From Folioceros fuciformis (Eukaryota; Anthocerotophyta; Anthocerotopsida; Anthocerotales), in the NCBI GenBank assembly GCA_049999805.1, contig JBNGIO010006249.1, forward strand, positions 339,140-373,980: a DNA stretch of 34,841 nucleotides. Direction: 5' to 3'. The notes below the pieces were generated by a model, which saw only the letters and a list, made by a program, of their open reading frames with translations, made no database searches and was not told the DNA's origin. Of the stretch, positions 18,806 through 28,381 are shown piece after piece. The first letter of the stretch is position 1; every line of letters begins with the position of its first letter. A program made the position numbers and the translations under genes.

Positions 18806-18893
18806 TCAACAATTTTGAGCTATGTATATTATTGAAGCTATGCTACTCTACAATTTTGAGCTGTGTATATTATTGGAGCTATGCTACTCTAGT
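18806..18893. repeat. Direct repeat of about 42 bp, two copies
   Basis: CAATTTTGAGCTATGTATAT followed by TATTGAAGCTATGCTACTCTA occurs twice side by side (about 18809-18851 and 18852-18893) with two base differences. It lies in non-coding AT-rich sequence next to a decayed transposon-like reading frame. Confidence 0.85.
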
Positions 18894-18934
18894 ATTATGC
18901 TCTAGCCCTATCTTTTTTTATGTTTGCAAATTAT

Positions 18935-19600
18935 CTATACCTTTATAGACTCTATCTTGGCATACACCTCAGCAAACTTAGATATGTTGTTTGCTATCCT
19001 GTGAGTCTTGATTCCATCAAACTTGTGCTTCCCATTCTTGGCCTTTCTAGAGGTTATGCCTTTAAGCTTGGTTACCTCTATAATAGGAGAGTCATATGAG
19101 TCTTCGTTGAAAGATAGTATTGCCATAAGAATGGTTGGTGTAGCTGGGGCATAATGGCATGACTCTTTGGCTTGGCATTAAGGACTTTAGTATCCTGTTG
19201 AGGTAGACCTACTTATCTTATGCAACAATTTGAAAAACTCAGATCCATAAAGCCAAGGTCATGAGAGATAGGAATTTCCCATAACTTTTGGTTATCATTC
19301 ATGAATGCATCCATGGTTTCCCGGAACATCCAATCACAAACATACATGGTTGTTATGAGCTTTTTAGCCCCTACCTTGTACTACCACTTCAAGTTGTCCA
19401 TTTTATTTCTGCACTAAATGCTTGTAGGCTGGCAAGGGAGGGATAAGGGAGAAATTTTCGGCACAATTTGCTCATAGTGATATATTGCTAAATTTCCCCA
19501 CGCGAGGTGTTCTACATACATTTCTTCAAAGGTCAAAATCAAAGCAAACTTGTCATGTGCTGTCCATGCACTGTGTTTCACCTTGGGCCTCACCACAATT
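18935..19600 (-). pseudogene. Myb/SANT-like DNA-binding protein relic, probably transposon-associated
   Basis: Reading right to left on the minus strand, HSAWTAHDKFALILTFEEMY, HYEQIVPKI and CRNKMDNLKW followed by a stop and YK form the tryptophan-spaced pattern of a Myb/SANT-like trihelix domain, as found in plant proteins accompanying PIF/Harbinger transposons. Then come LWEIPIS and a basic C-terminal stretch (TSRKAKNGKHKFDGIKTH) ending near 18935. The frame is interrupted by several stops, including one directly before CRNKM. The assignment rests on motif spacing; the parent element is not identified. Confidence 0.45.
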
Positions 19601-20499
19601 GTTGGAGGTGAACTTGTTTACATTGAAACAAAGACACTTATGAATAGAGAAGGGTGAATGAAGAAAAACAAGACTCAAACCCAAACTTATTTAAGTTATT
19701 GCGGTCCATTGCCTAGATTGTTGAAATTAAAATTTGCAAGTAACACATGCTAATTGAGATTTTTAAGCAAAAAGCAAATAGCTTTGAGTGGAGACAAATT
19801 TTCTCTAGACAATATAGTGAGCCTACTCAACACTTGAAATCAAGTGAGATACACTCTAGTGTTGTGTCATGATAGTTGAATGTAATTAGAGTTGAGAACT
19901 AGGCTCTTGTAGAATGAATAGACGAGATCCACGGCAGCTCATCACTTCTTTATTTGTTGCAAGGAAGAAGGTGTTACTAAGTTGATATCACAACCTTACC
20001 TATTTCTTTGAGTGACATTAAAGTACCTAGATCGTCCATCAAAGTTCTAGAGGATGGTTTCTATAAGAGGTTTCCATTAATCTTCCATTCCAATTACTAG
20101 AAGAGAAGCATGGTAAGAAGATGTCACATAACGACACAAGAGGCCCCTGTAGTGAGGAGTTAGTATCGGGAGACACTAATAGTCGCCTTATATGAAGTTG
20201 TACTAGAGTTGAGAGCATCTAGAAAAGAGGCAAGGAAAAATAAAGAGTCCACATCTGCACAAAGTGAAGAATCTATATATAGAGAATAGAGATGCTTGTC
20301 ACATTTTTGAAGTACTTCCAAAGGCAAACTTGAAGTTGGCTGTACGAGATAAGTATAAGGGAGAGGGAGAACTATAAACTAATGAGTCTTAGATCTACTC
20401 TATCAAAACTTATCTTGCCTTGGCAACGGTTTTCATTCTGCTCTAAGGTTATGCTCTAGCATGATAGCAGAGTTATTTACATTTGCTTATGTGTGTTAG
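19601..20499. other. Transposon-like non-coding stretch
   Basis: No gene is visible. The sequence is AT-rich with stops in every frame, and its composition matches the decayed elements on either side. I see no long terminal repeat or inverted repeat that would define a boundary. Confidence 0.4.
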
Positions 20500-20830
20500 G
20501 CCAATTGAGCACAAACCATCAAAGATAAGGCATCTTTCAAGGAAGCCCTTAAGAAGTAATTCCAGACTACGAATGCTTCATGTTAGAGCTGAAAATTGCT
20601 TAACAATTTCAAGGAGAGAGAGATTGTATGAGAATATATAAGTGCCTTTGAAGCTATCATGCATTGTCCCACACTGAGTAAAGATGATAAGTTACATTGC
20701 TCCATGGTTGGTTTGAAAGAACTAGATTGCTAAAAGAATTGAGTTGTATAGTCCAAGGACTTTGGGAGAGGCCATAAGTGCAACAAATGCCATCCTAGAT
20801 ACCTGTTATTCAACCATATCCGACATCTTA
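20500..20830 (+). pseudogene. Ty3/gypsy-type gag relic
   Basis: Translated with frame changes, the plus strand shows FKEALKK, then NNFKERE, EYISAFEAIMHCPTLSKDDK and LHCSMVGLKE, followed in another frame by SPRTLGEAISATNAIL. This is the order of a retrotransposon gag domain (a core helix ending in a short ...L..F..GL... segment, then a linker with L.EAI..A). Multiple stops are present. No protease, polymerase or LTR accompanies it, so it is an isolated fragment. The gypsy label is a best guess. Confidence 0.45.
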
Positions 20831-20910
20831 AGAAGATTTCAAGGCAATATATGTAAACGGTATGCTAAAAACATTGGTTCAAGTACAATTGTAGATAACA
20901 ACTTTAGAGA

Positions 20911-21095
20911 TAACTTCCATGGAAGAAATCGAAGAACACACAATGGGTGCTGAGCTTATAGAATAGTTACAATTGATTCTTACACACAAGACTAGTATTC
21001 ATAAGAACCAGAATAGATGGAAACTCTACCAAAAAAAAAACTTCCATGAAAGAAATCAAAGAACGCACAATGGGTGTGGAGCTTCTATATAAATT
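20911..21095. repeat. Diverged direct repeat of about 50 bp
   Basis: AACTTCCATGGAAGAAATCG and AAGAACACACAATGGGTG from about 20912 recur as AACTTCCATGAAAGAAATCA and AAGAACGCACAATGGGTG from about 21040, followed in both by a GAGCTT motif. The copies lie just past the gag relic, separated by about 80 bp that includes an A10 run. They may be the remains of terminal repeats or a local duplication. Confidence 0.75.
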
Positions 21096-21410
21096 CTAAA
21101 TCTCTTGCGCTCCAGCCTGAAGGCATTCAAGTAATAATTAATTTTAATTAATATTGAATACTATGATACGTAGGCTGCTTAAATATTTCATGATCGAAAC
21201 AAGGGCTTCGTACCATCTAGCTCTGTATAAAATGAATAAAATCAATCCATAGCTGGTGGAAAACTCCGTCTTCTGATCCATAATGGAAACCCCTGTCTTC
21301 TGGTCGGATGAAGAGTGTAAAGTTGAACCGGTTTCACTGTCCCCAGTTGTTATAGCGTTTGAGCTAGGTTTGATGTGTTTGGGTGGCACCTGGGCCAGCA
21401 GACGGCAAAG

Positions 21411-21581
21411 ATGGCGGCGGTGGTAAGCAGGGGAACTGCCCAGGCGGTGGTGGCAGTGTGCGTGGCGCTGCCGGCGGTTGCCCTGACGCTCAGGTTTTTG
21501 ACTGCTAAGCCGCCTGCTCCACAAGGTGTGGATGATAACACACTCCCTCCGCATGCTCCCCCACCTGTGCATGCACGATGA
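21411..21581 (+). CDS. Possible small membrane protein, 56 residues
   Basis: The ATG at 21411 sits in a favourable plant context (AAAGATGGCGG). The peptide starts MAAVVSRGTAQAVVAV and continues with a hydrophobic stretch CVALPAVALTLRFL (residues 17-30), then a Pro-rich tail (KPPAPQ, LPPHAPPP). The GC content is well above that of the neighbouring transposon debris, as for the other real genes in the window. I do not recognise the family. It could be a complete small protein, the first exon of a longer gene, or chance; no splice partner was found. Confidence 0.3.
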   Translation: MAAVVSRGTAQAVVAVCVALPAVALTLRFLTAKPPAPQGVDDNTLPPHAPPPVHAR

Positions 21582-22860
21582 GGTTCCTGGAGCATCGAAG
21601 GAGGGCTGAGTGGCGTTTGTTGCATCGTAAGAGAGGTTTGTGTTGGTGTCACGCATTTCTGCATGTTCAGCAGGCTTCACTTGGCCTTGGCAGCTTCTGA
21701 CAGTGCCGTTTGGTCATGTTGGCTCGCAAGTCTCTGTCTGGGTAAGCGCTACATCTGTCTCACTGTGGAGTAATCGATTCCTTTGCAGGCAGATGGTTAT
21801 GTGTCCAGACTCTCATACACCGTTTGTCACCTGGGTAGGTGAGGTAACATGTGCTGCAATGCTACGTATCACCGGTTCGGTCACCTGTGTCAAAAGTTGG
21901 GCTTACACGAGGCGAGAGATCAGCGATTTGCTTGGAATTCTCGTACTTCTTGCCGTTCGGCTGCACATGTTTCCTGTACAGTGCTCCAAATTGGAGCAAG
22001 TCCTCAAACCCTTTGGGGCTTAGTTATTTCCTAGGACGTGGTGCATGGAGTTAGTCACGAGTTTCACAACGACTTTGTTATGACAACTTCCGTTACTGGC
22101 GTCTGAAAGTTGCCCTGACTTGACACGGTTCTTTGGAGGTTAGGCGTGTGGTTGATAAGCCACCTGAGCTCTTGTTTATTTTTGGTTGCTTGACTTTATG
22201 GGCTAAGTGGTGCTTCTGACTCAAAGCGTTTGCACGACAGGACTCGATCCGTCTTCCATGGGCCAGTGTGTGGTGTCGCACAAATCGATGATTACAATCC
22301 CGTTTCCGGCAACCGTCCTGTCAGCGGGCTTCACGTTCCGAAGGTCTCTTGTGCCAGTGTCGTTGTAAAGAATGCGCCAGGTACACCAACTAGAGCTGAC
22401 TTGAAATCGACCTTACTTGTCCGCTCTTAGGACCCATGAGTCTTGCAGAGAGCAGTCACAAATCCGTAGTGATACAAATGTTCCCAAGCACAAGCTCCAG
22501 GTCAAGTTCCTGGAGAGGTGAGGATTTCACACCGACAGATTACTGTAGTGTCCGTGCGATCACAGTTCACTGTATTGATGTGTATGTCATATCTAACCTA
22601 CTTGCCTTCCGTCTATAAGACCTATCGAAACACGGCAATCAAGGAATGCCAAAGTTGCTGCCAAACTTATTTTTCGAAAAGTATCCAAGTAAATCATGAG
22701 CAGTCTGGGACTGGACTCGTGGAAGTAGTGGTCGTTGATTGTGTTCCTCGAGCTCATTCCAACGGTGAGCTACCAAAACGACCGGTTGTCCGACAGTTGC
22801 GGCAAGGCAATTTCTACTCGTGGGGACTGGGCCTTCTGCCACGCAACTGAAAACCTCCCG
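21582..22860. other. Moderate-GC region with no assigned gene
   Basis: Composition is closer to the genic parts than to the transposon parts. Open frames up to 127 residues exist on the plus strand (21640-22023), but they overlap, lack motifs and have no clear splice logic. The region may contain untranslated exons of the small gene at 21411, or the 3' untranslated region of the minus-strand gene at 22861-23534. I cannot support a specific call. Confidence 0.35.
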
Positions 22861-23534
22861 TCAAACTTCATCACGTTGGATGACTGTCCGCAGATTAGGA
22901 GTTCTCTCGTCTGAGCGGAAAATCGGCTGCTTTTGATAACCTGCGAGCTTCCCGGTCCTGCAAATCGTGTGAAAGTGAACATGAGTGTCATAAGTCAGAA
23001 GTCGATGAATCACCTGAGGCATCACCAATGCGATCAGAGCGAAAGAGCCCTTACCTGAAGCTTACTGTGAATGTGTTTGGATGAAGATCATTCACCTCGA
23101 ACGAAAATGCGCTCAAGATGTTGTAAGAAGTATTGACGAGTGAAGGATATGGCAAGCCAGCTTCATGATCACCATTCCTGTAGGTGATCCAGTTCTCATT
23201 CTCGCTAATACGCGCAGTCCAGCCAAGGCAAGTCAACAATGGGAACAAGAGGTCGTGATCCTTCAACTTGAAGTCGCTGTTGGATAACAGCAGGCAAGCT
23301 TTCGATATCTTCACTAAACCGATCCTGATAAGAAGTTCTTTCAACACCAACTCCCACCATACTTTCTTCAACCTCATCGCTTTCGCCTTCATCGGGCCTG
23401 GCGACGAAAACTGACTCTTGATACGCTGACAGTGTGCGCCGCAACAAAATATACGAGCTTCTAGCCTGCCACACAGGAGTGTAATGTTTGTGAGTCTGCT
23501 GATCTACTGTGCAGGAAACAGTTGATGAGGACAT
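22861..23534 (-). CDS. Unrecognised spliced gene, C-terminal exons clear, N-terminus ambiguous
   Basis: Two minus-strand exons join well. One ends at 23055 with CTTCAG before GTAAGG, the intron is 22958-23054 (97 bp, ending TTTGCAG), and the last exon is 22957-22861 with a TGA. The joined peptide runs ENENWITYRNGDHEAGLPYP, then LVNTSYNILSAFSFEV, NTFTVSFRTGKLAGYQK and ends VIQRDEV. The 5' side is unresolved. An ATG at 23392 opens this same frame (144 residues in all), while an ATG at 23534 opens a different, acidic frame (MSSSTVSCTVDQQTHKHYTP, then PDEGESDEVEE) that runs to 23205. One more intron could join the two frames. I do not recognise the protein. Confidence 0.42.
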
Positions 23535-24646
23535 TAACGCTGCTAGCTACACAGCTCCTACCAAACACGCTAAAACCGCAGGAAGCTCGGTAAACCTTCA
23601 ATTCTGGAGCCTAGACCTCAAAACAAACTCGCAGTGTGCTGCCTGGGAAGCAGTTGCAGGATGATCTCGCCGCACCTCCAATCCAATGACTCTATGCGCT
23701 ATGCGCGTGCCTCGCCCGCCTCCACTGGAGCTCGTGAACAAGCCACTCCAAAGCAACAGCCAAGAATTGCTGCACACGAGAGGTGCCGTGTCGCATCGGC
23801 CGCCTGGATTCCGCATGCAGGTGACTTATGTACATCGGTTTGCGACGAGCGATTTGGAAACAAACAATGAGTGCATACACCAGGGATGGAAAGTATGAAA
23901 ATGATGAGCCGTCAAGCTGAGCCAAACCACTAGTCTGCTCGTTTCACGACCCATTCAGTATGTTACCAGAAGTGAAATGTGACGACATTAGAAAATACCG
24001 TCCCTCCAAAAATGCAAGCGAACGCATCACACGACAGGAAAACACCGCTCGTGATATCAATATTCTCCGTAAATACGAAAAAAGGAATTTCCTATTTTAC
24101 TATAGAATACCGATATACAGTATACGCTTCCGTATTTTTAGCCTAATGGACATGACGGTATGTGTGCGGCTGTCAGGGCATCCCATCTGGCCATCACCAG
24201 ACAAAGATTCCTTTTCTTTCTAACACATCGAAAACTTCACGTTTTTTTCTCTGATACGATCTCATTATGATTTTTTGGTTTCGAGGACACATGAAACCCT
24301 AAAATACGTATGTATACGAGGGATACTATTCGTATACAACGAAAACCTAATCATGTGCCGTATATCCGTATCGGTATTCGGTAAACCATGTCCTTCACAT
24401 TGAGTTGAGATTTGGCAAGATACTCACGAACATACGCAGTAAAATGTGTCCAATAAAATTTCGAATAATCCGACGTCTGTCATCCAATTTCTTACACCTA
24501 CCTTCGTAGGTACATTGGCATTGTCGTGATCGCATTCGAGCTGCCGGATCGGCCTGATCGTAAGGAGCCCCGTGTGGTGTGGGCAAATACGTTCGTGGAC
24601 ATTCTGGAATAGTCTGGTCTTTGCACAGCGGGCAGGATCTGGATCG
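23535..24646. other. Intergenic region before the PPR gene
   Basis: No supported gene. From about 24000 to 24400 the sequence is unusually rich in ATACG/CGTAT words (for example ATACGTATGTATACG near 24303 and CCGTATATCCGTATCGGTAT near 24359), scattered rather than in a regular array. The promoter of the PPR gene should lie at the right end. Confidence 0.4.
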
Positions 24647-27331
24647 ATGGCTACTGTATGGCAACGGGATCCTGGGTTTAGGACCCAACAACTTGGTGTG
24701 TGTAAAGGGATTCTACCAGGAGTTCCTCTTCACATCATTGTAGGGAGTCAGCCGGTGGCAACCAAATTTTCCAGGTGCAGTAGTGAAAGGAGCTCAGCAC
24801 TTCCAGTTTCTAGAGAAGGTGTGGCTGTGGACGGGGTTGCCAGCAATGGTCGTTGCCAGGAGCAGGAGCACTTGTGGCAGCAGTTTTTTCTGGAGCCTAC
24901 CATGTGGTGGGACAATAGACGAGATAAGAAGAGCCCCCGTTCGCCTGATTTCCGGCGGAAGGGGTCCGGCGAGGTGCTGTGGTTAAACAGCATGTTTAAG
25001 CCAGCGTGGGTTGATGGAGAGCTCGTTTCCTTGGATATGCAGATGGATCATGGGTCCCCTCCACCCCAATCCAGCTCTCCGAGTGAGCCTGGTAGGCGTG
25101 CAGGATGGAACATGGGTTTGACAACCGTGAGCGCATTATGTGAGCAGGGGAAGCTTTCTGAGGCTGTTGGAGTCCTGGAATCTGTGGGGCAGACGGATCC
25201 TGCTGTTTCCCAGACTGTGTTTTGCACTGTGCTGAAATTGTGTACAGCTAAGAAGGATCTGGTTGTGGGGCGACGAGTTCATGAACTTATTGTCAAACTT
25301 GGGTACGAGTCGAATGCTTACCTGGGGAATCATATTCTGCGCATGTATGCAGGTGGAGGTAGGCTAGAGGAGGCCATGGATGTGTTCACCAGGGTAGGCA
25401 AACCCGATGTTATCACGTGGGGTTCTATCATCTCTGCGCATGCTAAGCATGGGAAGCCTAAAGAGGCTATACAACTGTACCATGAGATGTGTAGGTCAGG
25501 AGTGCAGGCGAATGGTCATGTCTTTGTAGCTGCCCTTCAAGCCTGTACATTTGCTGCGGACTTGGAGTCCGGCAGGAAAGTGCACTTCGACGTGTTGCAG
25601 GGTGGCAATCCCACGAACTTGTTTGTTGACAACTGCCTGGTGGACATGTACGCAAAGTGTGGCGCACTGAAAGATGCACGCCAAGTCTTTGACAGCATGG
25701 CCACAAAGGACGTGGTAACATGGAATGCCCTGATATCTGGTTATATAAAATGTGGTGAGCTGAAAATGTCACACCACATTTTTGACAGCATGAAGGTGAA
25801 GAATGTGGTGACATGGACCGCTCTGATTTCGGGATATTCACAGCAAGGATTCGGCCATGAAGCGCTTGATGTGTATGAACAAATGGAACAAGAAGGCCAC
25901 ATTTTGGCTAACCATGTGACTTTTGCTTGCCTTCTGAAGGCCTGTGCAAGCACTGGTGCCTTGCAGAAGGGCAGGCAGCTACACTCACTGATTGTGGAAA
26001 GAGGACTGTTGGATAACGTGGTGTTGGGCAACTGCTTGGTGGACATGTATGCGAAATGTGGCAAACTCGAAGATGCACGCCAGGTGTTTGACAACATGAC
26101 CACAAAGGATGTGGTAACATGGACAACCCTGATTGCTGGCTATGCACAGCAAGGACTCGGCCAAGAGGCGCTTGTCGTGTATGGACAAATGGGGGAGGCG
26201 GGTCTCATGTTGGCTGACGACGTTACTTTGGCTTGCCTTCTGAAGGCCTGTGGGAGCAGCGGTGCCTTACAGAAGGGCAGGGAGCTGCACTCACAGATTG
26301 TGGGAAGAGGACTGCTGGATGACAGAGTGTTGGGCAACTGCCTGGTGGACATGTATGCAAAATGCGGTCAACCCGAAGAGGCACGCCAGGTTTTTGACAG
26401 CATGAACACAAAGGATGTGGTGACATGGACTGCCCTGATATCCGGGTATGGTGCTTGTGATGATGGTCACAGGGCACTAGCCTGTTTTGAGGAGATGTTA
26501 AGTGCTGGCATTCAGCCTGATGGTGCTACTTTTACTTGTATTCTAGTGGCATGCAGTCATGAGGGACTGGTCCACGAGGGTCGCAAGCACTTTGATTCAA
26601 TGGCTGAACAGCATGGCATTAACCCTTCTCTTGAGCATTACAATTGCATGATTGATCTTTTTGGGCGTGCAGGGCAATTAGATGAGGCAGAGAAGATGCT
26701 ACTATCATGCGGGGACCAATGTAATGTTGTGGGATTGACGACTTTGCTGAATGCCTGCAAAAGTCATGGAAATATAGAGAAGGCCATGTGGTGTTTTGAA
26801 AGCATTGTTAGGCTGGACCCCCAGTGGGCGCCTGCCTATGTGCTCATGGCCAATGCCTATGCAGATGCAGGTAGGTGGACGGATGTAGAGAGGGTTGAAA
26901 CACAGAGAAGGCTAGCTGGAGCTAACAAGAAACCTGCAGTGGCGACCATTGAGGTGAATCAGGAGGTACATAAATTTATGGTTGGGGAAAGGAGAGAGGA
27001 TATTGCTCTCAAGGTAGAGAGCACGAATGCACGTGTGAAGCAGGAAGGGGGCCACGTACCTCACACAAAGCTGGTGTTGAAGCCAGTGCATGAGGAGGAG
27101 AAGGAAGATGCGCTTTGTGGGCATGCTGAGAAGCTAGCACTGGCGTTTGGTCTCTTGAACACTCCGAGTGGCACACCTCTGGTGGTAACGAAGAATTTAC
27201 GCATGTGCAGTGACTGCCACAGTTCCACAGAGATCATGTCCAGGCTTGAAGAGAGAGACATTGTTGTAAGGGATGGGTATCGTGTGCATCGATTCACAGC
27301 CGGGTCTTGCAGTTGTAAGGGTCGACCATGA
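24647..27331 (+). CDS. PLS-class PPR protein with a DYW:KP-type deaminase domain, candidate U-to-C RNA editing factor
   Basis: A single exon of 894 residues; the frame also opens upstream from a GTG at 24572, but the first ATG is at 24647. After about 150 N-terminal residues, probably including an organelle targeting signal, come about 16 PPR motifs of the P-L-S type (for example VVTWTALISGYSQQG, LVDMYAKCG), then E1 and E2 motifs. In place of the usual PG-box Pro-Gly there is Lys762-Pro763 (ANKKPAVATIEV). The deaminase-like domain keeps the zinc ligands H826 and E828 (GHAEKLALAFGLL), C854 and C857 (CSDCH), and the second set H881, C888, C890 (VHRFTAGSCSC). The protein ends Gly-Arg-Pro instead of Asp-Tyr-Trp. 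KP and GRP are hallmarks of the DYW:KP clade, linked in published work to U-to-C editing in hornworts, lycophytes and ferns. It should act in mitochondria or plastids; the compartment and target site are not known. Confidence 0.92.
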   Translation: MATVWQRDPGFRTQQLGVCKGILPGVPLHIIVGSQPVATKFSRCSSERSSALPVSREGVAVDGVASNGRCQEQEHLWQQFFLEPTMWWDNRRDKKSPRSPDFRRKGSGEVLWLNSMFKPAWVDGELVSLDMQMDHGSPPPQSSSPSEPGRRAGWNMGLTTVSALCEQGKLSEAVGVLESVGQTDPAVSQTVFCTVLKLCTAKKDLVVGRRVHELIVKLGYESNAYLGNHILRMYAGGGRLEEAMDVFTRVGKPDVITWGSIISAHAKHGKPKEAIQLYHEMCRSGVQANGHVFVAALQACTFAADLESGRKVHFDVLQGGNPTNLFVDNCLVDMYAKCGALKDARQVFDSMATKDVVTWNALISGYIKCGELKMSHHIFDSMKVKNVVTWTALISGYSQQGFGHEALDVYEQMEQEGHILANHVTFACLLKACASTGALQKGRQLHSLIVERGLLDNVVLGNCLVDMYAKCGKLEDARQVFDNMTTKDVVTWTTLIAGYAQQGLGQEALVVYGQMGEAGLMLADDVTLACLLKACGSSGALQKGRELHSQIVGRGLLDDRVLGNCLVDMYAKCGQPEEARQVFDSMNTKDVVTWTALISGYGACDDGHRALACFEEMLSAGIQPDGATFTCILVACSHEGLVHEGRKHFDSMAEQHGINPSLEHYNCMIDLFGRAGQLDEAEKMLLSCGDQCNVVGLTTLLNACKSHGNIEKAMWCFESIVRLDPQWAPAYVLMANAYADAGRWTDVERVETQRRLAGANKKPAVATIEVNQEVHKFMVGERREDIALKVESTNARVKQEGGHVPHTKLVLKPVHEEEKEDALCGHAEKLALAFGLLNTPSGTPLVVTKNLRMCSDCHSSTEIMSRLEERDIVVRDGYRVHRFTAGSCSCKGRP
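25805..26416 (+). repeat. Internal duplication of one P-L-S block in the PPR gene
   Basis: Nucleotides 25805-26110 (residues 387-488) and 26111-26416 (residues 489-590) are two 306-bp in-frame copies of a 36+35+31-residue block. Both contain VVTW-T-LI-GY-QQG, the phrase ACLLKAC-S-GALQKGR-LHS, and LGNCLVDMYAKCG followed by ARQVFD-M. DNA identity is visibly high over long runs. Each block adds three repeats, which would lengthen the RNA footprint by three nucleotides. Confidence 0.92.
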
Positions 27332-28381
27332 GAACAAGCCAGTATGCACTCCGCAACGAATTCGCTTGTTGTGCCCTCTCAACGTTAAGACTGCAGTAGT
27401 TCTGTCTTCCCATAGATCAGAGGCTAAGTGAGTGGTGGATCGTTCCCCCTGTGTCACCTGACACTACGTGGACGAGTGGCTGGAAGAGAAACTTGCTGCA
27501 GAGATGCATGTGTTTTGCTGCACCAAACGAACCTAACTCTCGCTCCACTTGAGGACGATGAATATCTACCTCGTTGCAGCAGAAAGAGTCGCTGGTCGTT
27601 TGTCACCAATTTTTGTCTCCCGATTTGGAGCAGTGGCGGGCAAGGCCACCGCCCCACAGCCTGTCATTGTAGATTTGCGCAGCCTTGCAATCTAATTTCG
27701 TTTAAGCGTGGAGGGAGGCATTGACTTGGAGGAGGGTAATCCAGGATGCTGGATCCCTCAAGGTACTGCAACTGTGGATGTAAGACTGAAGGAGCTCCTC
27801 TGAGGATCCTCCAATGGAGACTGGTGAGGATCACATTGCAGAGTCCTTTGGCGATCGTGGAGACTTCAGAAGATCAGCAATTTGTATCTTAAATGGTGGA
27901 CAGCTTCAAGAGTCGACGAAGTTCTTTGCTTCCGGCGTGAGTTCCTGAAGTTTGAGTCGCTAACACGTTCTAGAACACGACTTCAGATTCTTACAATAAA
28001 GCTGCATGTCCTCTTCTTATTAAAACAGGTTATATATATAGCAATATTCATATGCTGGAGGGGTTTATGAAAAACTAGTGGAGGAAGACTATATATGCAT
28101 CACAATATGGGATATATTAGTATTGTTTGAATATGAGATATTTGAAGTGAGAGGACAATGATTCAAATTAAGATCCTTGCAAGCTGGATTTTATTATCTT
28201 ATTTTAAGTACTAGGTGAAAACATACTTTGTCACACTAAAGGGTTTAGGGTTTAGTGTTTACTGTTTAGGGTCTAGCATAGTCCATAGATGTCCTTCCAT
28301 ATATCAAATTATAGCTTCTTTTCTTCTTTCTCCTTTTTTTTTCCAAGGAAACCATTTTAATCTTAGACGTGGAACTTGGAA
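27332..28381. other. 3' flank of the PPR gene and intergenic DNA
   Basis: No further gene is supported. The first 500 bp keep moderate GC and probably include the 3' untranslated region; from about 28000 the DNA becomes AT-rich. AATAAA at 27996 could be a polyadenylation signal, but it is 660 bp from the stop codon. GGGTTTAGGGTTTAGTG at 28240-28256 resembles two telomere-type repeats; two copies are not evidence of a telomere. Confidence 0.4.

Noticed and set aside
24572-24646. Start of the PPR protein at the upstream GTG
   Set aside because: Plant nuclear genes start almost always at ATG; the first in-frame ATG at 24647 is preferred, although an upstream intron cannot be excluded.
24647-27331. 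Annotation as an ordinary C-to-U DYW editing factor
   Set aside because: The Lys-Pro in place of Pro-Gly and the terminal Gly-Arg-Pro both depart from canonical DYW and agree with the DYW:KP clade.
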